The notes: a model not told the origin generated them from the sequence alone. A DNA stretch of 64,000 nucleotides from Lachnospiraceae bacterium (GCA_017556805.1 JAFYMC010000002.1:20046-84045); one strand, 5' to 3'; positions 18,085 to 26,860 are shown, counted from the first letter of the stretch. Numbers and translations are program-made.

Positions 18085-19578
18085 TTACGAAAACATATGT
18101 AAGCCCTGCTCTATCGCATTGATAATCGGGAAAGAAGCAAGACCGAGCACAAAATTAATTACAATAAAACATACCATACCGACGCAAAAAGTTTTTCCCG
18201 GACGGAAACTCGCATCCCGGTAGTGCTCGTTGCGCGGAGTATAGATAGAAATCACCGCACGAATAAAGTACAATGCGTTTAAGATTGTACTGATTGCCAG
18301 AACAATCACTGCTACTGCCATTTTTACGGACATTGTTTCCAATGCGGCAGATGTCAAATAAAGCTTTGAAATAAAGCCCGCAAACAGCGGTACACCCACC
18401 ATGGAGAATGCACCTACGGAAAATGCCACACCCGCCGGCTTATTACGAAATCCGGAACCCTTTAAGTCCGAAAAATCCTTTTTATTTCCGGATACTTCGG
18501 ACAATCCGCGACATGCCACAAACAACATGGATTTTGTCGCCGCATGGGATAAAATATGGAACACCGCGGCCACCATGCCCAGTTCCGTACCGAATCCAAG
18601 GCCCATATAAATATATCCGATCTGGGCCACGGACGAAAATGCAATCATACGACGCATATCATGCTCTTTAATTGCACTGAAAGAACCGAACAACATGCCG
18701 GCCACACCAAGTATAAAGAATACGTTTGTTATCTTGCTGTCCCAGAACACTTCCGTTCCGATGACACGGTACATAATCTTAATCAAAAGAAAAATATATG
18801 CCTTTGATACTAAGCTGGATAAAATTGCCGCAGAGGATGCTGTGGAATAACCGTAAGCATCCGCAAGCCAGGCATGAAACGGAAACAATGCACTCTTTAT
18901 GGCAATACCGACACTCATCAAACCGATAATTACCGTAAGAGGTACCGTATACTCTCCGTTTGCCGCCAATACTGCGATCGAATCCTTAATATTACTCATC
19001 AACAGATGTCCCGTCAGATCATACTGCAATGTAATACCGATTAACAACAAACCGGAGCCCAGCAGGCTCATAATCATATACTTCATCGAAGCAAGCACAC
19101 AATGTCCGTTGCTGCGAATCATAATCAAACCACCTGCCGCAATGGTATTAATCTCCACAAATACATACGCGGTAAACAAGTCATTGGTATATACCAAGGC
19201 AAGCAAAGAACTGAGAAGCAGGTTAATTAATACAAATACAAGGTTCTGCTTCGGCTCTTCCACATCAATTTTTATATATTTCTCTCCTCCGAGAATCGCA
19301 AGCAGCATAATCACAGAGAAAAAGGTAGCCATCACGCCTTCCAGTACCCCCGCCCGGATTTCATTTCCGAAAGGAGCAGGAAAATGTCCCATCATATAGG
19401 TAAATGCTTCCCCGGTTTCGACCGTATACAAAAGTACGCAAAAAGAGCATACAAGACAAACAGAAACAAGGGTAACCGAAACAACCTTTGCCACCTTCGG
19501 CTTTAATACGGAAGAGATTACACCGGTTGCCAAACATAACACGATGCAAAAAAACGGAAAATTACATACAAAATCCAT
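18085..19578 (-). CDS. mrpD: Mrp antiporter subunit D (MnhD/MrpD)
   Basis: 497 residues. It follows mrpC with overlapping stop/start, the position of MrpD in classical operons. The TM5 glutamate is in FTAYVFVEINTIAAGGLI, the TM7 lysine in IAIKSALFPFHAWLADAYG, and TM8 has LVSKAYIFLLIK, all typical of MrpD. MrpD works with MrpA as the antiporter core that expels Na+ in exchange for H+. It is the first of four homologous subunits in the operon. Confidence 0.93.
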   Translation of the reverse strand: MDFVCNFPFFCIVLCLATGVISSVLKPKVAKVVSVTLVSVCLVCSFCVLLYTVETGEAFTYMMGHFPAPFGNEIRAGVLEGVMATFFSVIMLLAILGGEKYIKIDVEEPKQNLVFVLINLLLSSLLALVYTNDLFTAYVFVEINTIAAGGLIMIRSNGHCVLASMKYMIMSLLGSGLLLIGITLQYDLTGHLLMSNIKDSIAVLAANGEYTVPLTVIIGLMSVGIAIKSALFPFHAWLADAYGYSTASSAAILSSLVSKAYIFLLIKIMYRVIGTEVFWDSKITNVFFILGVAGMLFGSFSAIKEHDMRRMIAFSSVAQIGYIYMGLGFGTELGMVAAVFHILSHAATKSMLFVACRGLSEVSGNKKDFSDLKGSGFRNKPAGVAFSVGAFSMVGVPLFAGFISKLYLTSAALETMSVKMAVAVIVLAISTILNALYFIRAVISIYTPRNEHYRDASFRPGKTFCVGMVCFIVINFVLGLASFPIINAIEQGLHMFS

Positions 19579-19949
19579 TATTTCTCCTCCTTTACGAAAC
19601 GCGTAATCTCATCGATGTCAAGCGTCCGATATCTTCTGTACAACCGAATGGTCAGTGATAACATTACGGCAGTTACACTGACGGATACAACGATACCGGT
19701 CAGTACCAGACCTGTCGGAATCGGATTGATATACTTTTCCGGCTCCGGAACAGTACCCGTTACAATCGGTACCTTTCTCCCGAATATGTAGCCTTTTGCC
19801 GCCAAAAACAAATAGATTGCCGTATCCATAATATTAAGGCCCAGTATCTTTTTAATCATGTTACGGTTTAACAACAACGTCGTGAAACCGATACCGAACA
19901 AAATCATAGATACCGCTTCATAATAATTCGCAAATAAATTTCCCAACAT
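19578..19949 (-). CDS. mrpC: Mrp antiporter subunit C (NuoK-like)
   Basis: A 123-residue three-helix protein homologous to NuoK/MnhC: YYEAVSMILFGIGFTTLL, KKILGLNIMDTAIYLFLAA and a third helix LVLTGIVVSVSVTAVMLSLTIRLYRRY. Start ATG 19949 has GGGAGG at about 8 nt; a longer frame to 20009 overlaps the previous gene and lacks family similarity. The start overlaps the upstream stop region by almost nothing, giving tight coupling. Confidence 0.93.
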   Translation of the reverse strand: MLGNLFANYYEAVSMILFGIGFTTLLLNRNMIKKILGLNIMDTAIYLFLAAKGYIFGRKVPIVTGTVPEPEKYINPIPTGLVLTGIVVSVSVTAVMLSLTIRLYRRYRTLDIDEITRFVKEEK

Positions 19950-19950
19950 C

Positions 19951-20994
19951 TTACATTCCTCCCTTACGGAACAACGTATAGAAATGATACATGGTGCAGG
20001 CAACCACAATACCTACACATATATTCAACGGTAAAATAAGTCCCGCAGAAAGAATATTTCCCGGTGTCCCCTTCGGAATTCCGCTCTCCAGGTGATTTGC
20101 TCCCGTAAAGAAGGAATACCCTTTCGCAAGTGCATAAAACAGCAACGGAACCACGGAAATCACCGCGTAATTCTTCCGGTTCATAATACGCTTTGCTTTT
20201 TCAAAGCCGAAGGCATTCACATATAAAATCAAGCCCGCACCGATAATGGCACCGCCGGAAAATCCACCGCCCGGCGATAAGTGACCGTTTAAGACCACAT
20301 AAATGCCATACATAATAATGACCGGCACCAGAATCTTCGCGGAAAGCTGCAATATCTTATCGTTTTTCGGTTCGTATAAACGGTCGTTTTCTTCTTCCGC
20401 CCGCTTTGTATCCGTCGGCTTTCCGTCCTTTGTCAACTCCAGACGAAGTAAAATCATCACACAAACTGCAGCTACAAATAACACATGAGATTCGCCTAAT
20501 GTATCAAACGCACGATAATCCAAAATCATACCTGCTACATTATTTACCGCTCCGGTATCCTGTAATCCCTCTTTATTATACTTTTCTACCACTTCGTTAT
20601 TATTCGGATTATCCGGACTGCCGTATTCCGGCAAATAAGAAACGGTTACCAACAAGGTCGTAATAATAACAGCGCAAAGCAACACTGCCATAATTGCATA
20701 CAAACGGCCGAAAATCTTGACACCGTGTTCCTTCGGCCAGTTTTTATACTTTTCAAGCAATTCTTCCGCTTCCTTTTGATGTTCCATTTCCAGACGACGC
20801 TTACGATCGTCTCTGTCTTCTTTTTCCTGCTGTTCAAACAGTGTTTCCGCCTCTACATCAACCTTCTTCTGACTCAAGGCATCACTTACTCTGTTTTCTT
20901 CCGCACGACGCTCTACATCCGCCAATGTTTCACCGTCAACGAAGCGTACAAGACGGCGCCATAACGAAAGCTCATAATCACTCCTCGGCTTCAT
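19951..20994 (-). CDS. mrpB: Fused MbhE-like and MrpB/MbhF-like subunit with charged N-terminal extension
   Basis: 347 residues. The N-terminal 75 or so residues are strongly charged with coiled-coil character (ADVERRAEENRVSD through EHQKEAEELLEKY) and match no family I know. Then an MbhE-type part with two helices flanking TLGESHVLFVAAVC, and a C-terminal MnhB/MbhF domain with GHLSPGGGFSGGAIIGAG, the hallmark of MrpB. In Bacillus Mrp these are the tail of MrpA and MrpB. Here both are joined in one chain. It overlaps the preceding gene by 17 bases. Confidence 0.88.
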   Translation of the reverse strand: MKPRSDYELSLWRRLVRFVDGETLADVERRAEENRVSDALSQKKVDVEAETLFEQQEKEDRDDRKRRLEMEHQKEAEELLEKYKNWPKEHGVKIFGRLYAIMAVLLCAVIITTLLVTVSYLPEYGSPDNPNNNEVVEKYNKEGLQDTGAVNNVAGMILDYRAFDTLGESHVLFVAAVCVMILLRLELTKDGKPTDTKRAEEENDRLYEPKNDKILQLSAKILVPVIIMYGIYVVLNGHLSPGGGFSGGAIIGAGLILYVNAFGFEKAKRIMNRKNYAVISVVPLLFYALAKGYSFFTGANHLESGIPKGTPGNILSAGLILPLNICVGIVVACTMYHFYTLFRKGGM

Positions 20995-21241
20995 CGTCTT
21001 CTTCTCCCTTCATTGCATGAATCTTCTTTAATGTAATATAAAACAATACGCTGGTAACACCTGCACCTACCGCAGCCTCCGTAATTGCAAGGTCCGGAGA
21101 CTCTAAAATCATCCAAATAATAGACATAATGACACTATAGGCCATAAAGATAACAATAGAGGTCAGCAAATTCTTGGAAAGTGCCACGGAAACCGCACAC
21201 ACAACCAAAAAGGATAACAAAATCATCTCTAAAATTTCCAT
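20978..21241 (-). CDS. MbhD-like (DUF4040) subunit, detached MrpA C-terminal module
   Basis: An 87-residue protein with three hydrophobic stretches and the MbhD/DUF4040 core IMSIIWMILESPDLAITEAAVGAGV, in which the D-x-A-x-T-E-A pattern is diagnostic. In classical Mrp systems this module is the C-terminal portion of MrpA; in membrane-bound hydrogenases it is MbhD. The acidic tail KGEEDDEAEE is encoded across the overlap with the following gene. Starts one base into the mrpG stop. Confidence 0.88.
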   Translation of the reverse strand: MEILEMILLSFLVVCAVSVALSKNLLTSIVIFMAYSVIMSIIWMILESPDLAITEAAVGAGVTSVLFYITLKKIHAMKGEEDDEAEE

Positions 21242-21558
21242 TATTCACGCACCTCACATTCCTCGGACAAATGCTTGTCCGTCGTCACCTCCAGACGCGC
21301 AATCAAATGTCCGGAAACCGGGCTTGCCACCCAGACTAACAGAACAATTAAGACCACCTTTACCGTCGCGAAGGAAACCCCGTATGCCACAGCCACTCCT
21401 ACCATTGCAAGCAACAACGCAAAGGAATCGATTATAGCTGCCGCATGCATCCGGTTCAATATAAATTTAAACTTAAATACACCCGCCACGGAAATAACCG
21501 CCATTCCGAGAGACGCCGCCAAAAACAATGCAATTACGCAAAAACGTACCCATTCCAT
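21241..21558 (-). CDS. mrpG: Mrp antiporter subunit G
   Basis: 105 residues with three membrane helices and the MnhG signature FKFKFILNRMHAAAIIDSF, followed by VVLIVLLVWVASPVSGHLIARL. MrpG is a small accessory subunit needed for complex assembly. ATG 21558 overlaps the last base of mrpF, with GGAGGAGA upstream. The order E-F-G followed by MbhD-like and B modules is that of Mbh/group-2-type Mrp operons rather than Bacillus A-B-C-D-E-F-G. Confidence 0.93.
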   Translation of the reverse strand: MEWVRFCVIALFLAASLGMAVISVAGVFKFKFILNRMHAAAIIDSFALLLAMVGVAVAYGVSFATVKVVLIVLLVWVASPVSGHLIARLEVTTDKHLSEECEVRE

Positions 21559-21887
21559 TACTTTGTCTCCTCCTTCTTCTTTCGTTCCGCTCTTCTCTGT
21601 GCCCTGATTTCCTCATGACGGTGTACTCCCATATACACTTTGGTCAGCACTACCACCGCAAGGAAGCTTAACATCGCATAAATCAAATCAATGTCTAGCA
21701 AAAAGCTCTCTTCCAAATAAAGAGACATAATCGCAATCATAATAATCGATAAGGTACCGATCATATTGATTGCCAAAATACGGTCCATCGTTCTCGGTCC
21801 CTTAATGGCACGAATCAAACAACAAAAAATACATAGTGCAAATCCGATCATTGCACTGATATATAACACCGAATATGCCGTTTCCAT
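21558..21887 (-). CDS. mrpF: Mrp antiporter subunit F
   Basis: 109 residues, three helices, with the MnhF core CCLIRAIKGPRTMDRILAINMIGTL and SFLAVVVLTKVYMG. The basic C-terminal tail (RAQRRAERKKKEETK) is cytosolic. ATG 21887 has GGAGG at 7 nt. Accessory membrane subunit of the Mrp complex, between mrpE and mrpG. Confidence 0.93.
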   Translation of the reverse strand: METAYSVLYISAMIGFALCIFCCLIRAIKGPRTMDRILAINMIGTLSIIMIAIMSLYLEESFLLDIDLIYAMLSFLAVVVLTKVYMGVHRHEEIRAQRRAERKKKEETK

Positions 21888-21899
21888 ATGTATGCCTCC

Positions 21900-22370
21900 T
21901 TACTTTCCTGCCGTCTGTTCCATCTTTTTAAGCAGACGTACAAACACGGAATTTTCGATTCCTTCCGCCATTTCCTTATCCAGACAATGTACCTTAAATT
22001 CGTCGTCCGTGAGTTCCACCGTAATGGTGCCCGGCGTCAGGGTTATGGAATTTGCAAGCACCGTACGCGCCAAATCCGTCTTTAGATCCGTACGGAACGT
22101 TACAAGCAGCGGTTCCACTTCATATTTCGGAGATACAATCAGACTGATTGCCGTACAATTTGCTTTTATTACTTCCCAAACAAGCACAAAAAAGTAGCCG
22201 ATGCCCTGCGGCAAAAGTCGCAGAGCAAGCAGCTCACGTTTCGGGCTATATTCTAAAAATTTCCAGCAGAATAAATACACTGCTACCGATAATACAATAC
22301 CGAACAAAACAAGTTCTAAGGTTACTTTTCCGTTAAATATCAACCAAAGTGCAAACAATACAACTATCAT
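21900..22370 (-). CDS. mrpE: Mrp antiporter subunit E
   Basis: 156 residues with the MnhE domain: two N-terminal helices (VLFALWLIFNGKVTLELVLFG), KANCTAISLIVSPKYEVEP, and the cytosolic domain with ANSITLTPGTITVELTDDEFKVHCLD, the conserved NSITLTPGT motif. Start ATG 22370 is preceded by GAGAGGTGAG; the frame extends to 22406 but those residues do not look like MrpE. First gene of the ten-gene operon, downstream of a strong promoter. Confidence 0.94.
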   Translation of the reverse strand: MIVVLFALWLIFNGKVTLELVLFGIVLSVAVYLFCWKFLEYSPKRELLALRLLPQGIGYFFVLVWEVIKANCTAISLIVSPKYEVEPLLVTFRTDLKTDLARTVLANSITLTPGTITVELTDDEFKVHCLDKEMAEGIENSVFVRLLKKMEQTAGK

Positions 22371-22423
22371 AGTACTCACCTCTCGGATTCTTTTCCCACC
22401 CATCAAAGGATAAAACCCAACTC

Positions 22424-22452
22424 ATATTAGCACTTTGTTCATAGCCTGTCAA
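22424..22452 (-). promoter_or_regulatory. Strong sigma-A promoter of the Mrp/Mbh operon
   Basis: TTGACA (22452-22447), 17-bp spacer, TAATAT (22429-22424), with TG one base before the -10. It lies between the sigG stop and mrpE; no terminator for sigG is evident, so some read-through from the sporulation genes may occur. Confidence 0.8.
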
Positions 22453-22496
22453 GTAAACGCAAAGAAATCTTAACAAGTTACGACACTTTTCCCTTT

Positions 22497-23285
22497 TTAC
22501 TTTTTCCGATCGGACAAATAGGTTTTCATACCTTTTAATGCATTCTTCTCCAACCGCGATACCTGGGCTTGGGAAATGTGGATTTCCTCTGCCACCTCCA
22601 TCTGGGTTTTTCCCTGAAAAAAGCGCATATCGATAATCATCCGTTCCCGCACCGGCAGTCTCCCCATGGCATCTTTTAGGGAAATTTCTTCTATCCAAAC
22701 CTCCTCGCCGCTTTTTTTATCGCACACTTGGTCCATGATAAACAGTGCATCCCCACCGTCTTTGTATACAGGCTCATATAAAGACACAGGCGTCTGAATC
22801 GCATCGAAGGCTTCATTGATTTCTTCCGATGTCAGACCCGTACGTTCCGATATTTCCGCTATGGACGGATCTCTGTTTAGTTCCTTCGTCAACTGCTCCT
22901 TTGCATAAATCGCTTTGTATGCCGCATCCCGCAGGGAACGACTGACCCGGATTGTATTGTTATCCCTGAGATATCGTCTGATTTCTCCGATAATCATCGG
23001 TACCGCATAGGTAGAAAATTTTACCCCCTGGGCAATATCAAAATTATCGATAGCCTTCATCAAACCGATACACCCGATTTGAAATAAATCGTCCACATTT
23101 TCGTTATTACCCGAAAATCGCTGGATAATACTGAGCACCAATCGCAGATTTCCTTTGATATATTGTTCTCTTGCCGATTTATCTCCTTGCTTTATTTTCA
23201 AAAACAATGTTTCCTTTTCTTCATTACTTAAAAGCGGCAGCTTCGCTGTATTCACACCGCATATTTCCACTTTATAAAGCGCCAT
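22497..23285 (-). CDS. sigG: Sporulation sigma factor SigG
   Basis: 262 residues. Starts MALYKVEICGVNTAKLPLL (ATG 23285, GGAGGG at 7 nt), the usual SigG N-terminus. Region 2 has NLRLVLSIIQRFSGNNENVDDLFQ and VKFSTYAVPMIIGEIRRYLRDNN. Region 3 is QLTKELNRDPSIAEISERTG, and region 4 has RMIIDMRFFQGKTQMEVAEEIHISQAQVSRLEK. SigG directs late forespore transcription. Position directly after sigE is conserved in bacilli and clostridia. The 110-bp gap to sigE should carry its own forespore promoter, but I could not identify a convincing one. Confidence 0.97.
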   Translation of the reverse strand: MALYKVEICGVNTAKLPLLSNEEKETLFLKIKQGDKSAREQYIKGNLRLVLSIIQRFSGNNENVDDLFQIGCIGLMKAIDNFDIAQGVKFSTYAVPMIIGEIRRYLRDNNTIRVSRSLRDAAYKAIYAKEQLTKELNRDPSIAEISERTGLTSEEINEAFDAIQTPVSLYEPVYKDGGDALFIMDQVCDKKSGEEVWIEEISLKDAMGRLPVRERMIIDMRFFQGKTQMEVAEEIHISQAQVSRLEKNALKGMKTYLSDRKK

Positions 23286-23395
23286 GACACATCCCTCCTG
23301 TACTAACAGCCCATGAGGAAACTCTCTCATATACTGTTAATTTAAGGATGTACCATGGCGCTCTTCTTTATACTGAGACCTTTTGTCATCTTCTG

Positions 23396-24133
23396 TCAGG
23401 CAATCATCATTTCCTTTCGAAGACGCTTCATAATCTTCTTTTCCAATCTTGAAATATAGGACTGGGATATCCCCAGTAAATCCGCAACCTCCTTCTGCGT
23501 ATGTTCGTTTCCGTCCCTGCTTTCCAACCCATACCGTAAATTGATAATCAAGCGTTCCCTGTCGTTAAGACAGGACAATGCCTGAAACAGGGAATTCCGG
23601 TCAGCTTCCTCCTCCAGCCCCCGGTATACTTCGTTTTCATCGGTACCGAGAATATCCGATAGCAACAGTTCGTTTCCGTCCCAATCCACATTTAACGGTT
23701 CATCGATGGACACTTCCAGCTTCTGTCTGCTGCTCCGACGAAGATACATCAAAATCTCGTTTTCGATACACCGGGAAGCATAGGTAGCCAGTTTAATATT
23801 CTTTTCCGGATTGAAGGTATTGATGGCTTTGATTAACCCGATGGTCCCGATGGAAATCAAATCCTCCACACCCACGCCGGTATTCTCAAACTTCTTTGCT
23901 ATGTATACCACCAGACGCAGATTATGCTCCACCAAATCCGAACGTGCCTCGCCGCTCTCATCGTCCGCCAGTGCCGCAATCATCCGCGCCTCTTCCTCCG
24001 GCGAATACGGCGGCGGTAACACCTCCGTACCGCCGATATAATGAATCTCTCCGTACTGTCCCGTTAATAATGCAGTCAGATTCGGAATCATCCGAAACTG
24101 AAACCGGTTCGGTATAGAAACTTTAAATAACAT
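23396..24133 (-). CDS. sigE: Sporulation sigma factor SigE (pro-sigma-E)
   Basis: 245 residues with a pro-sequence of about 30 residues at the N-terminus ([25 protein letters not shown]) that is removed by SpoIIGA. Region 2: [34 protein letters not shown] in outline, then [21 protein letters not shown]. Region 4: [15 protein letters not shown] and [22 protein letters not shown]. It controls early mother-cell transcription. It follows spoIIGA by one base (stop/start nearly overlapping), so protease and substrate are co-made. Confidence 0.97.
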   Translation of the reverse strand: MLFKVSIPNRFQFRMIPNLTALLTGQYGEIHYIGGTEVLPPPYSPEEEARMIAALADDESGEARSDLVEHNLRLVVYIAKKFENTGVGVEDLISIGTIGLIKAINTFNPEKNIKLATYASRCIENEILMYLRRSSRQKLEVSIDEPLNVDWDGNELLLSDILGTDENEVYRGLEEEADRNSLFQALSCLNDRERLIINLRYGLESRDGNEHTQKEVADLLGISQSYISRLEKKIMKRLRKEMMIA

Positions 24134-24134
24134 A

Positions 24135-24992
24135 TTATCCTCCTTCCTGTGTAGCCCCTACACACTCCATTGTCATAACCTCCGGCTGCAATATCATCCT
24201 GTATTCACAGCCTTGAAACAAACTATGTTCTGCCGCCACTGCCGCCACCTCGCCGGACACTTTATGTCCGTCTTCCCGTGTCAATATACAGTGCAGCCTG
24301 ACACCTTGTAAAATTCCTTTCCCTCCGACACCTTTATAAGGCAAAGACACCAGCTTTTGCGGCATGGTTTGCTCTGCCGTTTTCATCCATTCCGTAATAT
24401 ACTCCCTGTCCACCAGTACCACCGGCATTGCACTGCCCGGAAGCCGCAGGCGATTTCCTGTGTCCATAAAGGCCGTCAAGTGTTTTTCTTCCGCTCCTTG
24501 ACAAAGCTTCACTTCGTACATGAAACATTGTGTCTGTTTTGCTCGGAACAGCCGTGTAATCAAACTCATAAGAGCCGGAAGTAACAGCGTTCCCACAAGG
24601 CACAGCAACCCCGTATTTTTTACCGGTAACATTTGCAATAAACCGGCCATCAGGGCTGTCACCCCAAGCAACAACACACTGCCTTTTATCACCTTCTGCT
24701 TTCCGTAGGCAATCCACGCTCCCAGAAAAAGTCCGAGACCTGCTGCTATAAAGTTCAGGGTAATGTGTTCTCCGATTCCCGACACACAGAAGAAAAACAT
24801 CGTAACGGTATCAAACAACGCACAGCATAACGCTGCAAGAACCCATCTCCCCTTTTTTGTTTTGTCACACCGGCCTTGCAACATCACTCCCGCAAGACAA
24901 AAACACAACAGGTGCAGCCAAAAGCTTGCCGCCATGTAACTGTCCAGATAAATTCTTACCTTGCGCCACCTCCCTTGTCTTTGCTCCTCCAT
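24135..24992 (-). CDS. spoIIGA: Sigma-E processing aspartic peptidase SpoIIGA
   Basis: 285 residues. Five N-terminal membrane helices are followed by a cytosolic aspartic-peptidase domain with [11 protein letters not shown] (catalytic DTGN), a VVLVD strand and [13 protein letters not shown]. SpoIIGA cleaves pro-sigma-E in the mother cell after a forespore signal. The start is uncertain. ATG 24992 has no ribosome binding site and overlaps the likely -10 element. A good GGGAGG (24974-24969) is 9 nt before a GTA codon (24959-24957) exactly where other SpoIIGA proteins begin (VRIYLD versus typical MKIYLD). Confidence 0.93.
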   Translation of the reverse strand: MEEQRQGRWRKVRIYLDSYMAASFWLHLLCFCLAGVMLQGRCDKTKKGRWVLAALCCALFDTVTMFFFCVSGIGEHITLNFIAAGLGLFLGAWIAYGKQKVIKGSVLLLGVTALMAGLLQMLPVKNTGLLCLVGTLLLPALMSLITRLFRAKQTQCFMYEVKLCQGAEEKHLTAFMDTGNRLRLPGSAMPVVLVDREYITEWMKTAEQTMPQKLVSLPYKGVGGKGILQGVRLHCILTREDGHKVSGEVAAVAAEHSLFQGCEYRMILQPEVMTMECVGATQEGG

Positions 24993-25074
24993 TATACACT
25001 ATATAATTTACATTTTCTGTAAATTTTTGTAAATTTTTCCCAGTTATAGTCGCAAATAAAGACAGTATTCGACA
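24991..25074 (-). promoter_or_regulatory. Probable Spo0A-controlled promoter of spoIIGA-sigE
   Basis: A -10 TATAAT (24996-24991) has a TTTACA 21 bp upstream (25023-25018); B. subtilis spoIIG likewise has an unusually long spacer with Spo0A bound over the -35. A perfect Spo0A box core TGTCGAA lies at 25074-25068, about 75 bp upstream of the -10. A second TTTACA (25033-25028) and a TGTAAA (25012-25007) flank the -35. Spo0A control is inferred from this layout and from the gene. Confidence 0.5.
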
Positions 25075-25080
25075 TAATTC

Positions 25081-25317
25081 GCGCCACCTACGCACTTCGC
25101 GACTCCGTCGTTCAGTCGTGGGCGCGTTCGCATGACTATTCATCTCTTTGCGTGCAGGCCACTCGCATGCGCGTCACCCACGCACTTCGCGACTCCGTCG
25201 CTCAGTCGTGGACGCGTTCGCATGACTATTCATCTCTTTGCGTGCAGGCCACCCGCTTGCGCGTCACCCACGCACTTCGCGACTCCGTCGCTCAGTCGTG
25301 GGCGCGTTCGCATGACT
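25081..25317. repeat. 90-bp tandem direct repeat, about 2.6 copies
   Basis: Units begin with CGCACTTCGCGACTCCGTCG at 25091, 25181 and 25271, so the period is exactly 90 bp. Units 1 and 2 differ at 4 of 90 positions by eye; unit 3 matches for its first 47 bases and then diverges into the hairpin part of the structured element (25240-25377). Each unit contains GCGTGCAGGC (start of the closing stem) and the conserved ATGCGAACGCG block. It fills the gap between the spoIIGA promoter and the ftsZ terminator. Short open frames across it are not genes. Confidence 0.92.
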
Positions 25318-25377
25318 GCGCAACTGCAAGTGAGCAAGCTCATGCAGTTTGCTCGCATGCTCACTTTGCCTGCACGC
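25240..25377 (-). ncRNA. Structured repeat element, copy A (candidate RNA, family seen again at 36087-36218)
   Basis: On the minus strand it is closed by a perfect 10-bp stem, GCGTGCAGGC (25377-25368) with GCCTGCACGC (25249-25240). Inside come a hairpin with TGAG-CUUG-CTCA (CUUG tetraloop) and the conserved block ATGCGAACGCGC-CCAC-GACTGAGCGAC, in which CCCAC pairs with GTGGG and GACT with AGTC. It begins immediately after the U-run of the ftsZ terminator. Whether it is an RNA, a DNA-level repeat or both is not known; it is unlikely to encode protein. Confidence 0.65.
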
Positions 25378-25405
25378 AAAAAAGGCTACGCTTTCGCGTA
25401 GCCTT
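25378..25405 (-). terminator. Rho-independent terminator of ftsZ
   Basis: AAGGCTACGC stem (10 bp, 25405-25396 with 25391-25382), GAAA loop on the minus strand, followed by TTTTTT. It abuts the structured repeat element that follows. Confidence 0.9.
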
Positions 25406-25426
25406 CTATACTGTCTCTCATCTACA

Positions 25427-26716
25427 TTACTTCTTCTTGGAAGAATAGTTCTGGATAAACGGCGGTATCTTAATCTTCTCTTCGCCGCCGTCTGCTGCAG
25501 CCGTATCCTGCTTTCCGAACATCGGATTGGTGGAACGTGCCGCAAACGGAGCCGCACCTGCCGGCTTATACTCGGTGGTCGTCGGCTTCGGGCGTACCGC
25601 ATTCGGGTCAAACTTGTAATCGAACTGCTCCATGGTGCCACGGTCTGCCGGTGCCACGTTATTGGTAGCAGAGTAATTGCCACGGCTTAAGAAGCCCGGA
25701 AGGGATACTCCCGGTGCCGGTGTCTTTATACCGAACTGACTATTCATACGCTGTGCCTGTGCACCGTTCTCCTGAAGACCGGTAGCGATAACGGTAATCA
25801 CCGCCTGATCCTGCATGGTCTCGTCGTACATTGCACCAAAAATAATATTTGCATTCTCACCTGCAAGTAACTGTACCTCGGTGGCTGCCTCATTTACCTC
25901 AATCAGGCTGACATCACCGGATACATTTAAGATAACATGACTTGCGCCCTGAATCTTCGTTTCGAGAAGCGGACTGGATACTGCCTTATGTACCGCATCT
26001 AAACACTTCTGCTCGCCGGTACCCATACCGATACCGATATGTGCCACACCCTTGTCCTGCATAACCGTCTGTACGTCCGCAAAGTCAAGGTTAATAAGAG
26101 CCGGGAGATTAATGAGGTCGGTAATACCCTGTACACCCTGCTGTAATACTTCGTCTGCCTTCTTTAATGCCTCCGGCATGGAAGTACGACGATCTACAAT
26201 TTCAAGAAGCTTGTCATTCGGAACTACAATCAAAGAGTCCACGTTCTGCTTTAATTTCTCAATACCGGAAACCGCATTTGCCATACGTACCTTATGCTCA
26301 AAGGTAAACGGCTTGGTCACAATACCAACCGTCAGGATACCCATCCCCTTTGCGATGCCCGCAACCACCGGAGCCGCACCGGTACCGGTACCGCCACCCA
26401 TACCACAGGTAACGAACACCATATCCGCTCCCTTAATAATCTGGGTCAATTCCTCTATGTTCTCTTCAGCGGCCTTTTCACCGATTTCAGGCTTTGCACC
26501 TGCACCGAGACCCTTGGTCAGCTTTTCTCCGATCTGAATACACTGGGATGCCTTACAATTCTTTAAGTGCTGCTTGTCCGTATTGACACAAACAAACTCA
26601 ACACCGCCGATCCCTTCCTCAATCATTCTGTTTACCGCATTATTACCCGCACCGCCGACGCCGATTACCAAAATCTTAGCGGCTACGTCTGTGGTATTGT
26701 TCATAATTTCAAGCAC
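25427..26716 (-). CDS. ftsZ: Cell division protein FtsZ
   Basis: 429 residues. GTPase domain with [26 protein letters not shown] and the tubulin signature [12 protein letters not shown]7 loop [12 protein letters not shown] variable, proline/threonine-rich linker leads to the C-terminal anchor peptide KIPPFIQ. FtsZ polymerises into the division ring. Start is GTG 26716 with GGAGG at 7 nt; an ATG four codons in (26704) is too far from that site. It has its own promoter and terminator, separate from the upstream division genes. Confidence 0.98.
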   Translation of the reverse strand: MLEIMNNTTDVAAKILVIGVGGAGNNAVNRMIEEGIGGVEFVCVNTDKQHLKNCKASQCIQIGEKLTKGLGAGAKPEIGEKAAEENIEELTQIIKGADMVFVTCGMGGGTGTGAAPVVAGIAKGMGILTVGIVTKPFTFEHKVRMANAVSGIEKLKQNVDSLIVVPNDKLLEIVDRRTSMPEALKKADEVLQQGVQGITDLINLPALINLDFADVQTVMQDKGVAHIGIGMGTGEQKCLDAVHKAVSSPLLETKIQGASHVILNVSGDVSLIEVNEAATEVQLLAGENANIIFGAMYDETMQDQAVITVIATGLQENGAQAQRMNSQFGIKTPAPGVSLPGFLSRGNYSATNNVAPADRGTMEQFDYKFDPNAVRPKPTTTEYKPAGAAPFAARSTNPMFGKQDTAAADGGEEKIKIPPFIQNYSSKKK

Positions 26717-26803
26717 GGTGACTCCTCCTTTTATTCTCTCACAACCCTCAAAACAACAAGATGTTGTGTATATTTTCCTCTATTGCCCCATCCTCTATAC
26801 TAT

Positions 26804-26832
26804 ATCATATATTGAAATAGAAAATTTAGCAA
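26804..26832 (-). promoter_or_regulatory. Sigma-A promoter of ftsZ
   Basis: TTGCTA (26832-26827), 17-bp spacer, TATGAT (26809-26804), about 90 bp before the ftsZ GTG and downstream of the ftsQ stop. Confidence 0.65.
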
Positions 26833-26860
26833 GCATTTTTTTCACATTTTATTCTTTTTT

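Noticed and set aside
23286-23395. Sigma-F/sigma-G-type promoter for sigG
   Set aside because: GTATA-like -35 candidates are present, but none is followed at the right distance by a convincing -10; not reported as a feature.
25081-25317. CRISPR-like appearance of the direct repeats
   Set aside because: The 90-bp units are contiguous with no unique spacers, and no cas genes are nearby.
25132-25683. Open frames through the structured repeat (both strands)
   Set aside because: They follow the repeat itself, differ between copies, and overlap ftsZ or its terminator; the conserved features are base pairing, not a protein.
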